A stretch of 12,869 nucleotides of DNA from Pseudomonadota bacterium (GCA_022545625.1 JACZQS010000024.1:1-12869), one strand, 5' to 3'; counted from the stretch's first letter, positions 1 to 6,639 are shown. Numbers and translations: made by a program. Notes: a model not told the origin generated them from the sequence alone.

Positions 1-16
1 CTAAATCGAACCATAG

Positions 17-38
17 ATACCCCCATTAATACCCCCAT
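17..38. repeat. Two direct copies of ATACCCCCAT next to leuU
   Basis: ATACCCCCAT occurs at 17-26 and again at 29-38, a 12-bp period. On the minus strand the copies read ATGGGGGTAT and flank or overlap the -10 hexamer of a promoter candidate. From memory, paired G5/C5 motifs of this kind are found near tyrosine integrase genes of tRNA-associated islands, where they may be recombinase or excisionase arm sites. That assignment is inference; the repeat itself is plain in the sequence. Confidence 0.6.
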
Positions 39-54
39 CTAAACCGGATGTCAA
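26..54 (-). promoter_or_regulatory. Sigma-70-type promoter pointing out of the window
   Basis: On the minus strand TTGACA (49-54, perfect -35) is followed after 17 bp by TATTAA (26-31, four of six to the -10 consensus). The spacer and the downstream side are covered by the two G5 repeats, so a protein bound to them would block RNA polymerase. The gene served lies beyond position 1. Transcription would run away from leuU. The hexamers and spacing are visible; the identity of the gene is not. Confidence 0.5.
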
Positions 55-112
55 TGGATGATAATAAACACTATAAATCTATTAAATGGCTTTAAATAAG
101 GATATATTGTAT

Positions 113-137
113 AAAAAAGGACGTCTCTGGACATCCT
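113..137 (-). terminator. Rho-independent terminator after leuU
   Basis: On the minus strand a 7-bp stem (131-137 with 118-124, one G-U pair) closes a 6-nt loop and is followed by six T (113-118). It starts 12 nt past the tRNA CCA end and should end the transcript that runs through secG and leuU. Confidence 0.75.
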
Positions 138-149
138 AAAATATGTAGA

Positions 150-234
150 TGGTGCCGATGGCCGGAGTCGAACCGGCACAGCTTTCGCCACTACCCCCTC
201 AAGATAGCGTGTCTACCAATTCCACCACATCGGC
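150..234 (-). tRNA. leuU: tRNA-Leu, anticodon GAG
   Basis: The 85-nt gene folds as a class II tRNA. The acceptor pairs GCCGATG (228-234) with CATCGGC, and the CCA end is encoded (150-152). The anticodon stem is CTATC/GGTAG (203-207 and 191-195) with loop TTGAGGG, giving anticodon GAG at 198-200, which reads CTC and CTT leucine codons. A long variable arm and a T-arm with TTCGACT loop are present. In E. coli leuU (tRNA-Leu GAG) also follows secG, so both sequence and place agree. It lies 65 nt after secG and is probably cut from the secG transcript by RNase processing; a terminator follows. Such tRNA 3' ends are frequent integration sites. Confidence 0.97.
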
Positions 235-269
235 AATATTAATTTTGGCAATTCTGTTTAATAATCTTT

Positions 270-293
270 ATCGGCGATCTGGGTGTCGCCGAT
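270..293 (-). other. Stem-loop between secG and leuU
   Basis: ATCGGCGA (270-277) and TCGCCGAT (286-293) form a perfect 8-bp stem with an 8-nt loop, 6 nt past the secG stop. No T-run follows on the minus strand, so it is unlikely to terminate strongly. It may protect the secG mRNA 3' end after the tRNA is cut away, or weakly attenuate read-through. Function is inferred. Confidence 0.5.
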
Positions 294-299
294 TTTAGG

Positions 300-683
300 C
301 TACTCGGCAGGTGGTAAGTCCGAATCTGGATTAACTACGGCTGATTCTTGCGTGGGAGGCAAATCCGATATTTCACCGCTGGTTGACTGCTGTGACTCGG
401 TCTGGATCCCAGTAACAGACTGCATGATACTGTCGGGTACCACTCGATGACTGGCTACATAGCCAAGCGACATACAAACGATAAAAAACAAGGTGGCGAC
501 TATTGCAGTCGATTTACTGAGAAAATTGCCCGAACCGCGCGCACCGAACACCGATGCGGAAGCGCCACTACCAAATGCGGCACCGGCATCGGCACCCTTG
601 CCGTGTTGCACTAACACCAGGGTGATTAAAACCACTGACAGCAGCACCTGGGCCATCGATAATAAACTGTTTATATTGTCCAT
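300..683 (-). CDS. secG: Protein-export membrane protein SecG
   Basis: SecG is the small accessory subunit of the SecYEG translocon in the inner membrane and eases SecA-driven export. The 127-residue protein has the family layout: a first membrane helix at about residues 3-25 ending in LVLVQHGKGAD, the conserved Gly/Ala/Ser-rich loop at about 30-54 (with GSGASASVFG), a second helix at about 57-78, and a polar acidic tail. The tail from about 80 carries SDLPP twice and makes the protein somewhat longer than the 110-residue E. coli SecG. Start is ATG 683; its ribosome binding site AGGAA overlaps the tpiA stop TAG (692-694), which suggests translational coupling. leuU follows in the same transcript. 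Identity is secure from sequence and from the tpiA-secG-leuU order. Confidence 0.96.
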   Translation of the reverse strand: MDNINSLLSMAQVLLSVVLITLVLVQHGKGADAGAAFGSGASASVFGARGSGNFLSKSTAIVATLFFIVCMSLGYVASHRVVPDSIMQSVTGIQTESQQSTSGEISDLPPTQESAVVNPDSDLPPAE

Positions 684-691
684 CTGAATTC

Positions 692-1435
692 CTATGCACT
701 TTGACCGATAGCAAGAAAATCGGCCGCCTTTAGCGAGGCGCCGCCGATTAAACCACCGTCTATGTCGGGTTTCGATAACAATTCACCCGCATTAGCCGGG
801 TTCATGCTACCACCGTATAAAATTTGTACCTTGTCTGCGACCCCGGCATCCAGTGTCGCGAGTTTTTCACGAATAAATCCATGGACTGCCTGGGCCTGTT
901 CAGGTGTTGCTACTTTACCAGTACCTATCGCCCAAACCGGTTCGTAGGCAATCACAGCCTGTCCAATCACCGATACACCCTGCTGTTCAATCACTGCGTC
1001 AAGCTGCCTCGACACGACGGCCTCGGTGACTCCCTTTTCTCTTTGTTCCAAAGTTTCGCCAATGCACAGTATAGGCACCAGTCCCGACGCGGCTGCCATT
1101 GCAAATCGCCTGGCTACCAGTTCATCGCTCTCCTGGTAAAGGGCCCGTCTTTCTGAATGTCCTACAATCGCATATTGACAACCACTTTCCTTTAACATGG
1201 AGGCCGATATCTCCCCGGTAAACGCGCCAGTTTCCCGGTCGCATACATTTTGTGCGCCGAGCGCTATACCGGTTCCATCGAGCATACCACCGACTTTCAT
1301 CAGATAAACTGCCGGTGGACACACAGCGAGCTGAGCTTTTCCGGCCTCACCTGCTTTAATCCCCTCTACCAGTTCGATCACGGATTGCAGAGAACCGTTC
1401 ATTTTCCAGTTGCCAGCTATCAGGGGGGTTCTCAT
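692..1435 (-). CDS. tpiA: Triosephosphate isomerase
   Basis: This cytosolic glycolytic enzyme interconverts dihydroxyacetone phosphate and glyceraldehyde 3-phosphate. At 247 residues it has normal bacterial length. The single TIM-barrel domain shows all key sites: GNWKMNG with Lys11, AIVGHSERR with the electrophile His93, AYEPVWAIGTG with catalytic base Glu165 and the mobile loop after it, and the phosphate-binding YGGS and IGGASL segments near the C-terminus. The ATG at 1435 gives the family's usual N-terminus. No clear Shine-Dalgarno precedes it; the place is taken by the palindrome GGTTATAACC. The 132-bp gap upstream to glmM leaves room for its own promoter. secG follows 8 bp downstream. 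Nothing is missing or truncated. Confidence 0.98.
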   Translation of the reverse strand: MRTPLIAGNWKMNGSLQSVIELVEGIKAGEAGKAQLAVCPPAVYLMKVGGMLDGTGIALGAQNVCDRETGAFTGEISASMLKESGCQYAIVGHSERRALYQESDELVARRFAMAAASGLVPILCIGETLEQREKGVTEAVVSRQLDAVIEQQGVSVIGQAVIAYEPVWAIGTGKVATPEQAQAVHGFIREKLATLDAGVADKVQILYGGSMNPANAGELLSKPDIDGGLIGGASLKAADFLAIGQSA

Positions 1436-1436
1436 A

Positions 1437-1446
1437 GGTTATAACC
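1437..1446. repeat. 10-bp palindrome just before tpiA
   Basis: GGTTATAACC is a perfect palindrome that ends one base before the tpiA ATG on the minus strand, where a ribosome binding site would normally be. It could be an operator or chance. No second copy was noticed in the window. Confidence 0.35.
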
Positions 1447-1473
1447 ATTTAACAGTCTTTAAAGCGGCGGCAA

Positions 1474-1502
1474 AGGGTACTCATCTACGCCGAAAAAATC
1501 AA
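1474..1502 (-). promoter_or_regulatory. Weak candidate promoter for tpiA-secG-leuU
   Basis: In the 132-bp glmM-tpiA gap the minus strand has TTGATT (1497-1502), a 17-bp spacer and TACCCT (1474-1479). The -35 matches four of six and the -10 only three of six, so support is modest. The gap, much longer than other gaps in this run of genes, is the main reason to expect a promoter here. Confidence 0.3.
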
Positions 1503-1567
1503 TCTTGAAATAAACAAATCTGCTAATTAACCATCCGGCAATCTGACACTGTGGATTACTACCTGTT

Positions 1568-2908
1568 TTAGTTTGGCGCGGACTCGGCAACACTGGCAGC
1601 CAGTTCGCGGGCCAGTTTATCGACCAGGGCTATATCCTCGCCTTCAACCATAACCCGGATCAGAGGTTCGGTACCCGATGCCCGAAGCAGCACCCTGCCA
1701 CTGTCAGTCAATTCGGATTCCGCAGCCCGCACCGCTTCCTGGATAACCGGCATTGCCTGCAAATCGATTTTACTGGTCACCGGAACATTAATCATGGTTT
1801 GCGGATACAGGTTAATATCGGCACAGGCATCGCTCAAACTAATGCCCCTGGCAACCAGCCAGTCGAGAACCTGAAGGGCAGCGATAATTCCATCTCCAGT
1901 CGTGGTCTTGTCGAGACATATGATATGGCCCGACGATTCGCCGCCCAGGCTCCAGCCATTCTCCACCAGCCTTTCCATCACATAGCGATCACCGACCCTG
2001 GTTCTCTCGAACGAAATGCCTTCTCGTTCCAGGGCATGCTCAAGGCCCAGATTGCTCATCAGTGTCCCGACCACCCCGCCCGATATTTCGTGACTCGACA
2101 GTTTGCTCCTGGCGATAATAAACAGCAGTTGATCACCATCTTTCAAGTCACCCCTGGAGTCCACCATGATCATTCGGTCACCATCACCATCGAAAGCAAT
2201 TCCGATATCGGCCTGGTGTTCCAGCACCACCGAGCGTATATGATCAGGGTACATGGCACCCACGTCTTTATTGATATTCAATCCGTCCGGTTTGGTACCA
2301 GTTTCGATCACTTCAGCGCCCAGTTCCCGGAACACGGTTGGTGCGATGTGGTAGGTCGCGCCGTGAGCGCAATCAACCACTATTTTTAACCCGCTAAGAG
2401 TAGTATTAAACGGAATCGAACTCTTGCAAAACTCAATGTAACGGCCCTTGGCATCGTCCATGCGGCTAGCCTTGCCAATTTGCGCCGATTCGACCATCTC
2501 CAGTGGTTGATCGATCATGACCTCGATGGTTTCTTCGGTTTCATCGGGTAATTTAAACCCATCGCGATTAAAAAACTTAACCCCGTCATCATGGTAGGGA
2601 TTGTGTGACGCACTGATAACGATTCCTGCAGCCGCTCGTTGCACCCTGGTCAGGTAGGCAATAGCCGGTGTTGGCATCGGCCCTAGCAGCAGTACGTCGA
2701 GTCCGGCCGCAGCTAGCCCTGCTTCGAGGGCCGATTCAAACATATACCCCGATATCCGGGTATCCTTACCAATCACTACGGTACCTCTGTTTTCTCTCGA
2801 CAATACCTTGCCCGCTGCCCAGCCGATTTTCATCACGAACTCGACCGTCATCGGCGGGATACCCACCTTTCCTCTAATCCCATCGGTACCAAAATATCGG
2901 CGACTCAT
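1568..2908 (-). CDS. glmM: Phosphoglucosamine mutase
   Basis: GlmM converts glucosamine 6-phosphate to glucosamine 1-phosphate in the cytosol, on the route to UDP-N-acetylglucosamine for peptidoglycan and lipopolysaccharide. The 446 residues match the family length. The N-terminus MSRRYFGTDGIRG is typical. The phospho-acceptor serine is Ser101 in GIVISASHNP. The metal loop DGDGDR has Asp240, Asp242 and Asp244. The sugar-binding GGESSGH and the C-terminal phosphate-binding RASGTEPLIR (409-418) are both present. These features separate it from phosphoglucomutase or phosphomannomutase. Start ATG 2908 has a strong AGAGGA site that abuts the folP stop, so translation is probably coupled. folP next to glmM is the common gammaproteobacterial arrangement. 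Confidence 0.98.
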   Translation of the reverse strand: MSRRYFGTDGIRGKVGIPPMTVEFVMKIGWAAGKVLSRENRGTVVIGKDTRISGYMFESALEAGLAAAGLDVLLLGPMPTPAIAYLTRVQRAAAGIVISASHNPYHDDGVKFFNRDGFKLPDETEETIEVMIDQPLEMVESAQIGKASRMDDAKGRYIEFCKSSIPFNTTLSGLKIVVDCAHGATYHIAPTVFRELGAEVIETGTKPDGLNINKDVGAMYPDHIRSVVLEHQADIGIAFDGDGDRMIMVDSRGDLKDGDQLLFIIARSKLSSHEISGGVVGTLMSNLGLEHALEREGISFERTRVGDRYVMERLVENGWSLGGESSGHIICLDKTTTGDGIIAALQVLDWLVARGISLSDACADINLYPQTMINVPVTSKIDLQAMPVIQEAVRAAESELTDSGRVLLRASGTEPLIRVMVEGEDIALVDKLARELAASVAESAPN

Positions 2909-2919
2909 CGCATTCCTCT

Positions 2920-3741
2920 TTACCAGACCTCGGGTTCATTCAGCGCATTGACAACAGCTATTGCGTCGATCGTTTGTGGTACATCGTGTACGCGAATAAT
3001 ATCTGCTCCCAGCATTGCGGCGATCACAGCAGTTGAAATACTGCCATACAAACGCTGATCTACAGGCTTGTCAAGTATAGTGCCGATCATGCTTTTTCTC
3101 GACAGGCCAACCAACAGCGGCACACCCAGTGATTTAAATTTAGCCAGCGATTTTAGCAATAACAGATTGTGTCGCAGGGTTTTACCAAATCCGAATCCGG
3201 GATCAACGATAATATTTTCTTGCCTGATGCCTGCCTTTGTCGCTGCATCGATACGTTGCTGCAAAAAATCCATGACTTCGCTTACCACATTGGTATAACT
3301 CGGGTTTTTCTGCATCGTTCCCGGCGTTCCCTGCATATGCATCAAACAGACCGGTACGCCAAGCTCGGCTGCTACCTCAATCGAGTTTTCCTGCCGCAAA
3401 GCCCAGATGCTGTTAATCAGGGTCGCCCCGGCCCCGATCGCCTGTCGCATAACCTCGGGCTTACTGGTATCGATAGATATCGGGATATCCGATACCTCGC
3501 GGACAGCTTTTATCAGTGGAACCGTGCGTTCAAGCTCTTCGTCGAGGCCGGCGTTGCGGGAACCGGGTCGGGTCGATTCTCCGCCCACATCAAGCATATC
3601 GGCTCCATCCGCTATTAGCTGTTGAGCATGTCGAAAGGCTTTCTCGGTGGTATCGTACAGTCCGCCGTCAGAAAATGAATCAGGGGTGGTATTGATCACA
3701 CCCATTACCCTGACCCGGATTGATTGATTGCGGTAGGCCAT
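2920..3741 (-). CDS. folP: Dihydropteroate synthase
   Basis: FolP joins p-aminobenzoate to dihydropterin pyrophosphate in folate synthesis and is the sulfonamide target. The 273-residue TIM barrel shows VMGVINTTPDSFSDGG near the N-terminus, GGESTRPGS (loop 2, Arg58-Pro59), SIDTSKPEV with Asp91, LMHMQGTPGTMQ, VDPGFGFGKT and GLSRKSMIG. Phe23 and Pro59 keep the usual sulfonamide-sensitive pattern, so this looks like the chromosomal enzyme and not a sul gene. One oddity is INS at 109-111, where relatives have IND; the pterin-binding Asn110 is kept. ATG 3741 is preceded by no Shine-Dalgarno; a strong hairpin ends 5 nt before it. An in-frame ATG at residue 13 would delete the first barrel strand and was not chosen. 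glmM follows after 11 nt. Confidence 0.97.
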   Translation of the reverse strand: MAYRNQSIRVRVMGVINTTPDSFSDGGLYDTTEKAFRHAQQLIADGADMLDVGGESTRPGSRNAGLDEELERTVPLIKAVREVSDIPISIDTSKPEVMRQAIGAGATLINSIWALRQENSIEVAAELGVPVCLMHMQGTPGTMQKNPSYTNVVSEVMDFLQQRIDAATKAGIRQENIIVDPGFGFGKTLRHNLLLLKSLAKFKSLGVPLLVGLSRKSMIGTILDKPVDQRLYGSISTAVIAAMLGADIIRVHDVPQTIDAIAVVNALNEPEVW

Positions 3742-3746
3742 AAATG

Positions 3747-3774
3747 AGCAAAGACTGGTTGCCCAGTCTTTGCT
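3747..3774 (-). promoter_or_regulatory. 12-bp hairpin with GCAA loop in the folP leader
   Basis: AGCAAAGACTGG (3747-3758) and CCAGTCTTTGCT (3763-3774) are perfect inverted repeats. On the minus-strand RNA the loop is GCAA, a stable GNRA tetraloop. The stem fills the 44-nt gap between the ftsH stop and the folP ATG, ending 5 nt before the ATG. No T-run follows, so it is not a standard terminator. It may bring the ftsH stop close to the folP start, or restrain folP translation. The structure is certain from sequence; the role is inferred. Confidence 0.65.
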
Positions 3775-3785
3775 GTTGTTAATTG

Positions 3786-5711
3786 CTAATGGAGCTTGGC
3801 CGGGTCTGGTAAATCAGGGTCGTCATCGGCCGCAGATTTACTCGAAGTATCGCCACTCTGGCCCGATGGTTTAGTTTCATCGTCGCCCCAGTCTTTGGGA
3901 GGGCCTGGTTCCTTGCCGTCCATGATTTCATCGATTTGACCGGCATCGATGGTTTCGTATTTCATCAAGGCGTCAGCCATCAGGTGCAACTTGTCTTCAT
4001 TTTCTTTTAAAAGGCCGACAGCCCGCTTGTAATTCCTATCGATAATAATACGGATTTCAGAGTCTATCGCATGCGCAGTTTCATCCGACACTGTTTTCTG
4101 CCGGCCCACCGTTTTACCGAGGAAAATTTCCGCTTCTTCTTCATTGTAAGCTAAAGGACCCATACGGTCAGACATACCCCACTGGGTTACCATGCTGCGC
4201 GCAATACCAGTGGCGCGTTCAATATCGTTCGAGGCACCAGTGGTTACTGCCTCTGCTCCAAATATCTGTTCCTCGGCAATACGACCGCCGGATAAACTGG
4301 AGATCTGGCTTTCGAGATGTTGTTTACTAAAACTGTAACGGTCATCTTCCGGCAGGAACATTGTCACACCGAGCGCACGACCGCGCGGAATAATACTAAC
4401 CTTGTAGACTGGATCATGATCAGGTACCAGTCGCCCCACGATAGCGTGCCCGGCTTCATGATAGGCGGTCAGCTTTTTCTCAGACTCTTTCATGATCATA
4501 GACTTACGTTCCGCACCCATCATTATCTTGTCCTTGGCACGTTCAAATTCGGCCATGGAAACCACTTTTTTATCTCCCCTGGCAGCAAACAAGGCTGCTT
4601 CGTTGACCAGGTTAGCGAGGTCCGCACCTGAGAACCCCGGGGTACCGCGCGCGATTATCATCCCATCGACATTTTCCGCCGTTGGCACCTTACGCATATG
4701 AACTTTCAATATCTGCGACCGCCCACGTACATCGGGTAACGGCACGACCACCTGCCGGTCAAATCTCCCCGGGCGAAGCAATGCAGGATCGAGTACGTCG
4801 GGGCGGTTAGTCGCGGCTATGACGATGACACCTTCATTGCCTTCGAATCCGTCCATTTCAACCAGTAGCTGGTTTAGTGTCTGCTCGCGCTCGTCATGCC
4901 CTCCACCGAGCCCGGCGCCACGATGGCGACCTACCGCATCGATCTCGTCAATAAATATAATGCAGGGTGCATTCTTTTTAGCCTGCTCGAACATATCACG
5001 CACTCTAGACGCACCAACGCCAACAAACATTTCGACAAAATCTGATCCGGAGATCGTGTAAAACGGTACCTTGGCTTCACCCGATATAGCCTTGGCTAAC
5101 AAGGTCTTACCTGTTCCGGGAGCGCCTACCATCAATACACCGCTTGGAATCTTGCCACCGAGTTTTTGGAACTTGGATGGATCGCGTAAAAACTCAACCA
5201 GCTCGGCCACTTCTTCCTTGGCCTCATCTACCCCGGCCACGTCATTAAAGGTAATATTGAGCTGATCTTCGGTCAGCAACCGGGCCTTGCTCTTGCCGAA
5301 TGACATTGCACCGCGACCGCCGCCGCCTTGCATTTGGCGCATAAAAAATATCCACAAGCCGATTAAAACGACAAACGGGAACCAGCTGACAAAAATATGG
5401 GTGAGCAAAGAGGGTTGCTCGGGAGGTTTGCCGATTATTGCGACGTTAGCACGCTCCAGGTCACCGATTAAAGCCGAATTACTGGTCTCGGGGCTATAGG
5501 TATTAAACTGGGCCCCGGAACTCATCTTACCGGTGATATTCTGACCTTCAATCAGGACTTCACTGACTTGCCCCTGCTTCACCTGGGTCAGAAATTCTGA
5601 ATAAATCAGCGTCTGTGTGCTGCTTGAGCGGTCACCGAAATTTTGGAATACCGACAGGAGTACCACAGCAATTACTATCCATAAAATCAAATTCTTTGCT
5701 ACATCATTCAC
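3786..5711 (-). CDS. ftsH: ATP-dependent zinc metalloprotease FtsH
   Basis: FtsH is the membrane-anchored AAA+ protease that degrades misfolded membrane proteins and regulators such as, in E. coli, sigma-32 and LpxC. The 641 residues are in order: membrane helix 1 (about 7-24, close to the E. coli N-terminus), a periplasmic domain, membrane helix 2 (about 105-125), Walker A GAPGTGKT (196-203), pore loop FVGVG (229-233), Walker B IIFIDEID (251-258), arginine fingers Arg313 and Arg316, zinc site HEAGH (418-422) and the third ligand Asp496. The tail is acidic and proline-rich. The start is GTG at 5711; nearby ATGs are out of frame, and AGGT lies upstream. rlmE lies 88 bp upstream, folP 44 bp downstream. 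Confidence 0.98.
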   Translation of the reverse strand: MNDVAKNLILWIVIAVVLLSVFQNFGDRSSSTQTLIYSEFLTQVKQGQVSEVLIEGQNITGKMSSGAQFNTYSPETSNSALIGDLERANVAIIGKPPEQPSLLTHIFVSWFPFVVLIGLWIFFMRQMQGGGGRGAMSFGKSKARLLTEDQLNITFNDVAGVDEAKEEVAELVEFLRDPSKFQKLGGKIPSGVLMVGAPGTGKTLLAKAISGEAKVPFYTISGSDFVEMFVGVGASRVRDMFEQAKKNAPCIIFIDEIDAVGRHRGAGLGGGHDEREQTLNQLLVEMDGFEGNEGVIVIAATNRPDVLDPALLRPGRFDRQVVVPLPDVRGRSQILKVHMRKVPTAENVDGMIIARGTPGFSGADLANLVNEAALFAARGDKKVVSMAEFERAKDKIMMGAERKSMIMKESEKKLTAYHEAGHAIVGRLVPDHDPVYKVSIIPRGRALGVTMFLPEDDRYSFSKQHLESQISSLSGGRIAEEQIFGAEAVTTGASNDIERATGIARSMVTQWGMSDRMGPLAYNEEEAEIFLGKTVGRQKTVSDETAHAIDSEIRIIIDRNYKRAVGLLKENEDKLHLMADALMKYETIDAGQIDEIMDGKEPGPPKDWGDDETKPSGQSGDTSSKSAADDDPDLPDPAKLH

Positions 5712-5799
5712 TTCAACGACCTATATTGTTTGCTTACTCGCGCTCTGATTTCATTTTACCGCTATTCCTAGTAGATACTAGCGTAATTTAGGCAAAACA

Positions 5800-6420
5800 T
5801 TAGGGTTTAAGACCGCAACAAACCGCATAAATTTCACGTGATCGCGCCCTCGAGGCTTTCGGTTTGCGATACCTGACCCTTTTAAACGCCAGTCGAAAGG
5901 CAGATGTCAGTGCCTCGAACCCTTCACCCTGGAACAGCTTGACGACAAAACAGCCTTCCCCGTGTAAACAGTCACGGGCCAATTCGAATGCTAGTTCCGC
6001 CAAATAAACTGACTTTGGCTGATCAACCGTCCCTATTCCACTTATATTGGGTGCCATATCAGATAAAACAAGATCAATCGGCTGCCTGTCGATCAGATCG
6101 AGGATTTGATCAAGAGTTCCACGTTCGCCGAAATCTCCCTTAATAAATTCCACGCCGGCAATCGGATCGACAGGTAATAGATCGACTGCAATCAGCCGGC
6201 CATTGTTACCCACAATCTGGGCGGCGTACTCGCTCCATCCACCCGGGGCAGCACCCAGGTCGAGAACGATTTGTCCGGGCTTCAGGATTTGGTCCTTGTG
6301 TTGAATCTCAATCAACTTGTACACCGCGCGTGATCGGTACCCTTCCCTGCGCGCCCGCAACACATACGCGTCGTCGTGGTGTTCCTTGAGCCATTTTTGG
6401 CTAGTTTTGGAGCGTGGCAT
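5800..6420 (-). CDS. rlmE: 23S rRNA 2'-O-methyltransferase (Um2552), RlmE/FtsJ
   Basis: RlmE uses S-adenosylmethionine to methylate the ribose of U2552 in the A loop of 23S rRNA, a late step in 50S assembly. The 206 residues make a single Rossmann-like domain of normal length. SAM-binding DLGAAPGGWS is at 54-63. The full K-D-K-E catalytic tetrad is visible: Lys35 (in SRAVYKL), Asp121 (in LSDMAPN), Lys161 (in FVVKLFQG) and Glu196 (in SREIYAVC). The basic N-terminus SKTSQKWLKEH is typical of the family. ATG 6420 follows AGGGA at good spacing. ftsH is downstream, and in E. coli this pair forms a heat-shock operon. The plus-strand remnant of yhbY lies just upstream. Confidence 0.98.
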   Translation of the reverse strand: MPRSKTSQKWLKEHHDDAYVLRARREGYRSRAVYKLIEIQHKDQILKPGQIVLDLGAAPGGWSEYAAQIVGNNGRLIAVDLLPVDPIAGVEFIKGDFGERGTLDQILDLIDRQPIDLVLSDMAPNISGIGTVDQPKSVYLAELAFELARDCLHGEGCFVVKLFQGEGFEALTSAFRLAFKRVRYRKPKASRARSREIYAVCCGLKP

Positions 6421-6434
6421 CGATTGATTCCCTA

Positions 6435-6462
6435 ATTATGATTCCCGCAAGAATTGATCAAG
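6435..6462 (-). promoter_or_regulatory. Candidate promoter for rlmE-ftsH (sigma-70 or sigma-32-like)
   Basis: On the minus strand CATAAT (6435-6440) matches five of six to the sigma-70 -10 box, but the best -35, TTGATC at 6456-6461, is only 15 bp away. Read as a heat-shock promoter, CTTGATC (6456-6462) resembles CTTGAAA and, 14 nt on, TCATAAT resembles the CCCATNT core. E. coli rrmJ-ftsH is sigma-32 controlled, which makes this reading attractive, but the matches are partial. The site overlaps the yhbY remnant. Confidence 0.35.
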
Positions 6463-6639
6463 ATTCGCTTTCCCGCGATTGGTAAGGCCGAAAAAAATTA
6501 AATGGCCGAAACCATCTGTGTCCGAAATCAGGCCACGCTAATAACCGCGATTGGTAACGTTATCGTCATCTATCGAGGCAATCAAAAAACACGGCGCTTC
6601 GAGGCAGTTCTCAACCCTGGTAACCCAACAGGCCTCTAG
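6448..6639 (+). pseudogene. yhbY: Remnant of yhbY (CRM-domain ribosome-associated protein)
   Basis: In the frame through 6448 the plus strand reads QELIKIRF, then TAA at 6499, then MAETICVRNQATLITAIGNV and IVIYRGNQKTRRF up to TAG at 6637. This lines up without gaps, as I recall the family, with the second half of E. coli YhbY (HELIKVKIATEDRETK, then AIVRETGACNVQVIGK, TLVLYR). The TAA falls where E. coli has leucine, so one base change from TTA could explain it. The first 40 or so residues are absent: upstream in frame is TGA (6439), then rlmE. yhbY lies here, convergent with greA and divergent from rlmE, in E. coli, so place and direction also fit. A 45-residue frame from ATG 6502 could still be read, but holds only half the domain. 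Alignment is by eye. Confidence 0.72.

Noticed and set aside
1..38. Short minus-strand frame starting at ATG 38 or ATG 14
   Set aside because: Only 4 to 12 codons are visible, the first ATG lies inside the promoter repeats, and no homology can be judged; not listed as a gene.
1799..2389. 196-codon plus-strand frame opposite glmM
   Set aside because: Antisense shadow of a fully conserved gene, with no recognisable motif or ribosome binding site.
3786..5711. Mobile element, CRISPR or defence genes within the window
   Set aside because: All full-length frames are core housekeeping genes; no spaced repeats, transposase or nuclease signature was seen anywhere in the window.
5760..5783. Small dyads (CTAGT/ACTAG, CGCTA/TAGCG) in the rlmE-ftsH gap
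   Set aside because: Stems of only five pairs with shared bases and no T-run; likely chance.
6502..6639. A genuine 45-residue small protein on the plus strand
   Set aside because: A stop lies directly before its ATG, no ribosome binding site is near, and the sequence matches only the end of YhbY; pseudogene is the simpler reading.
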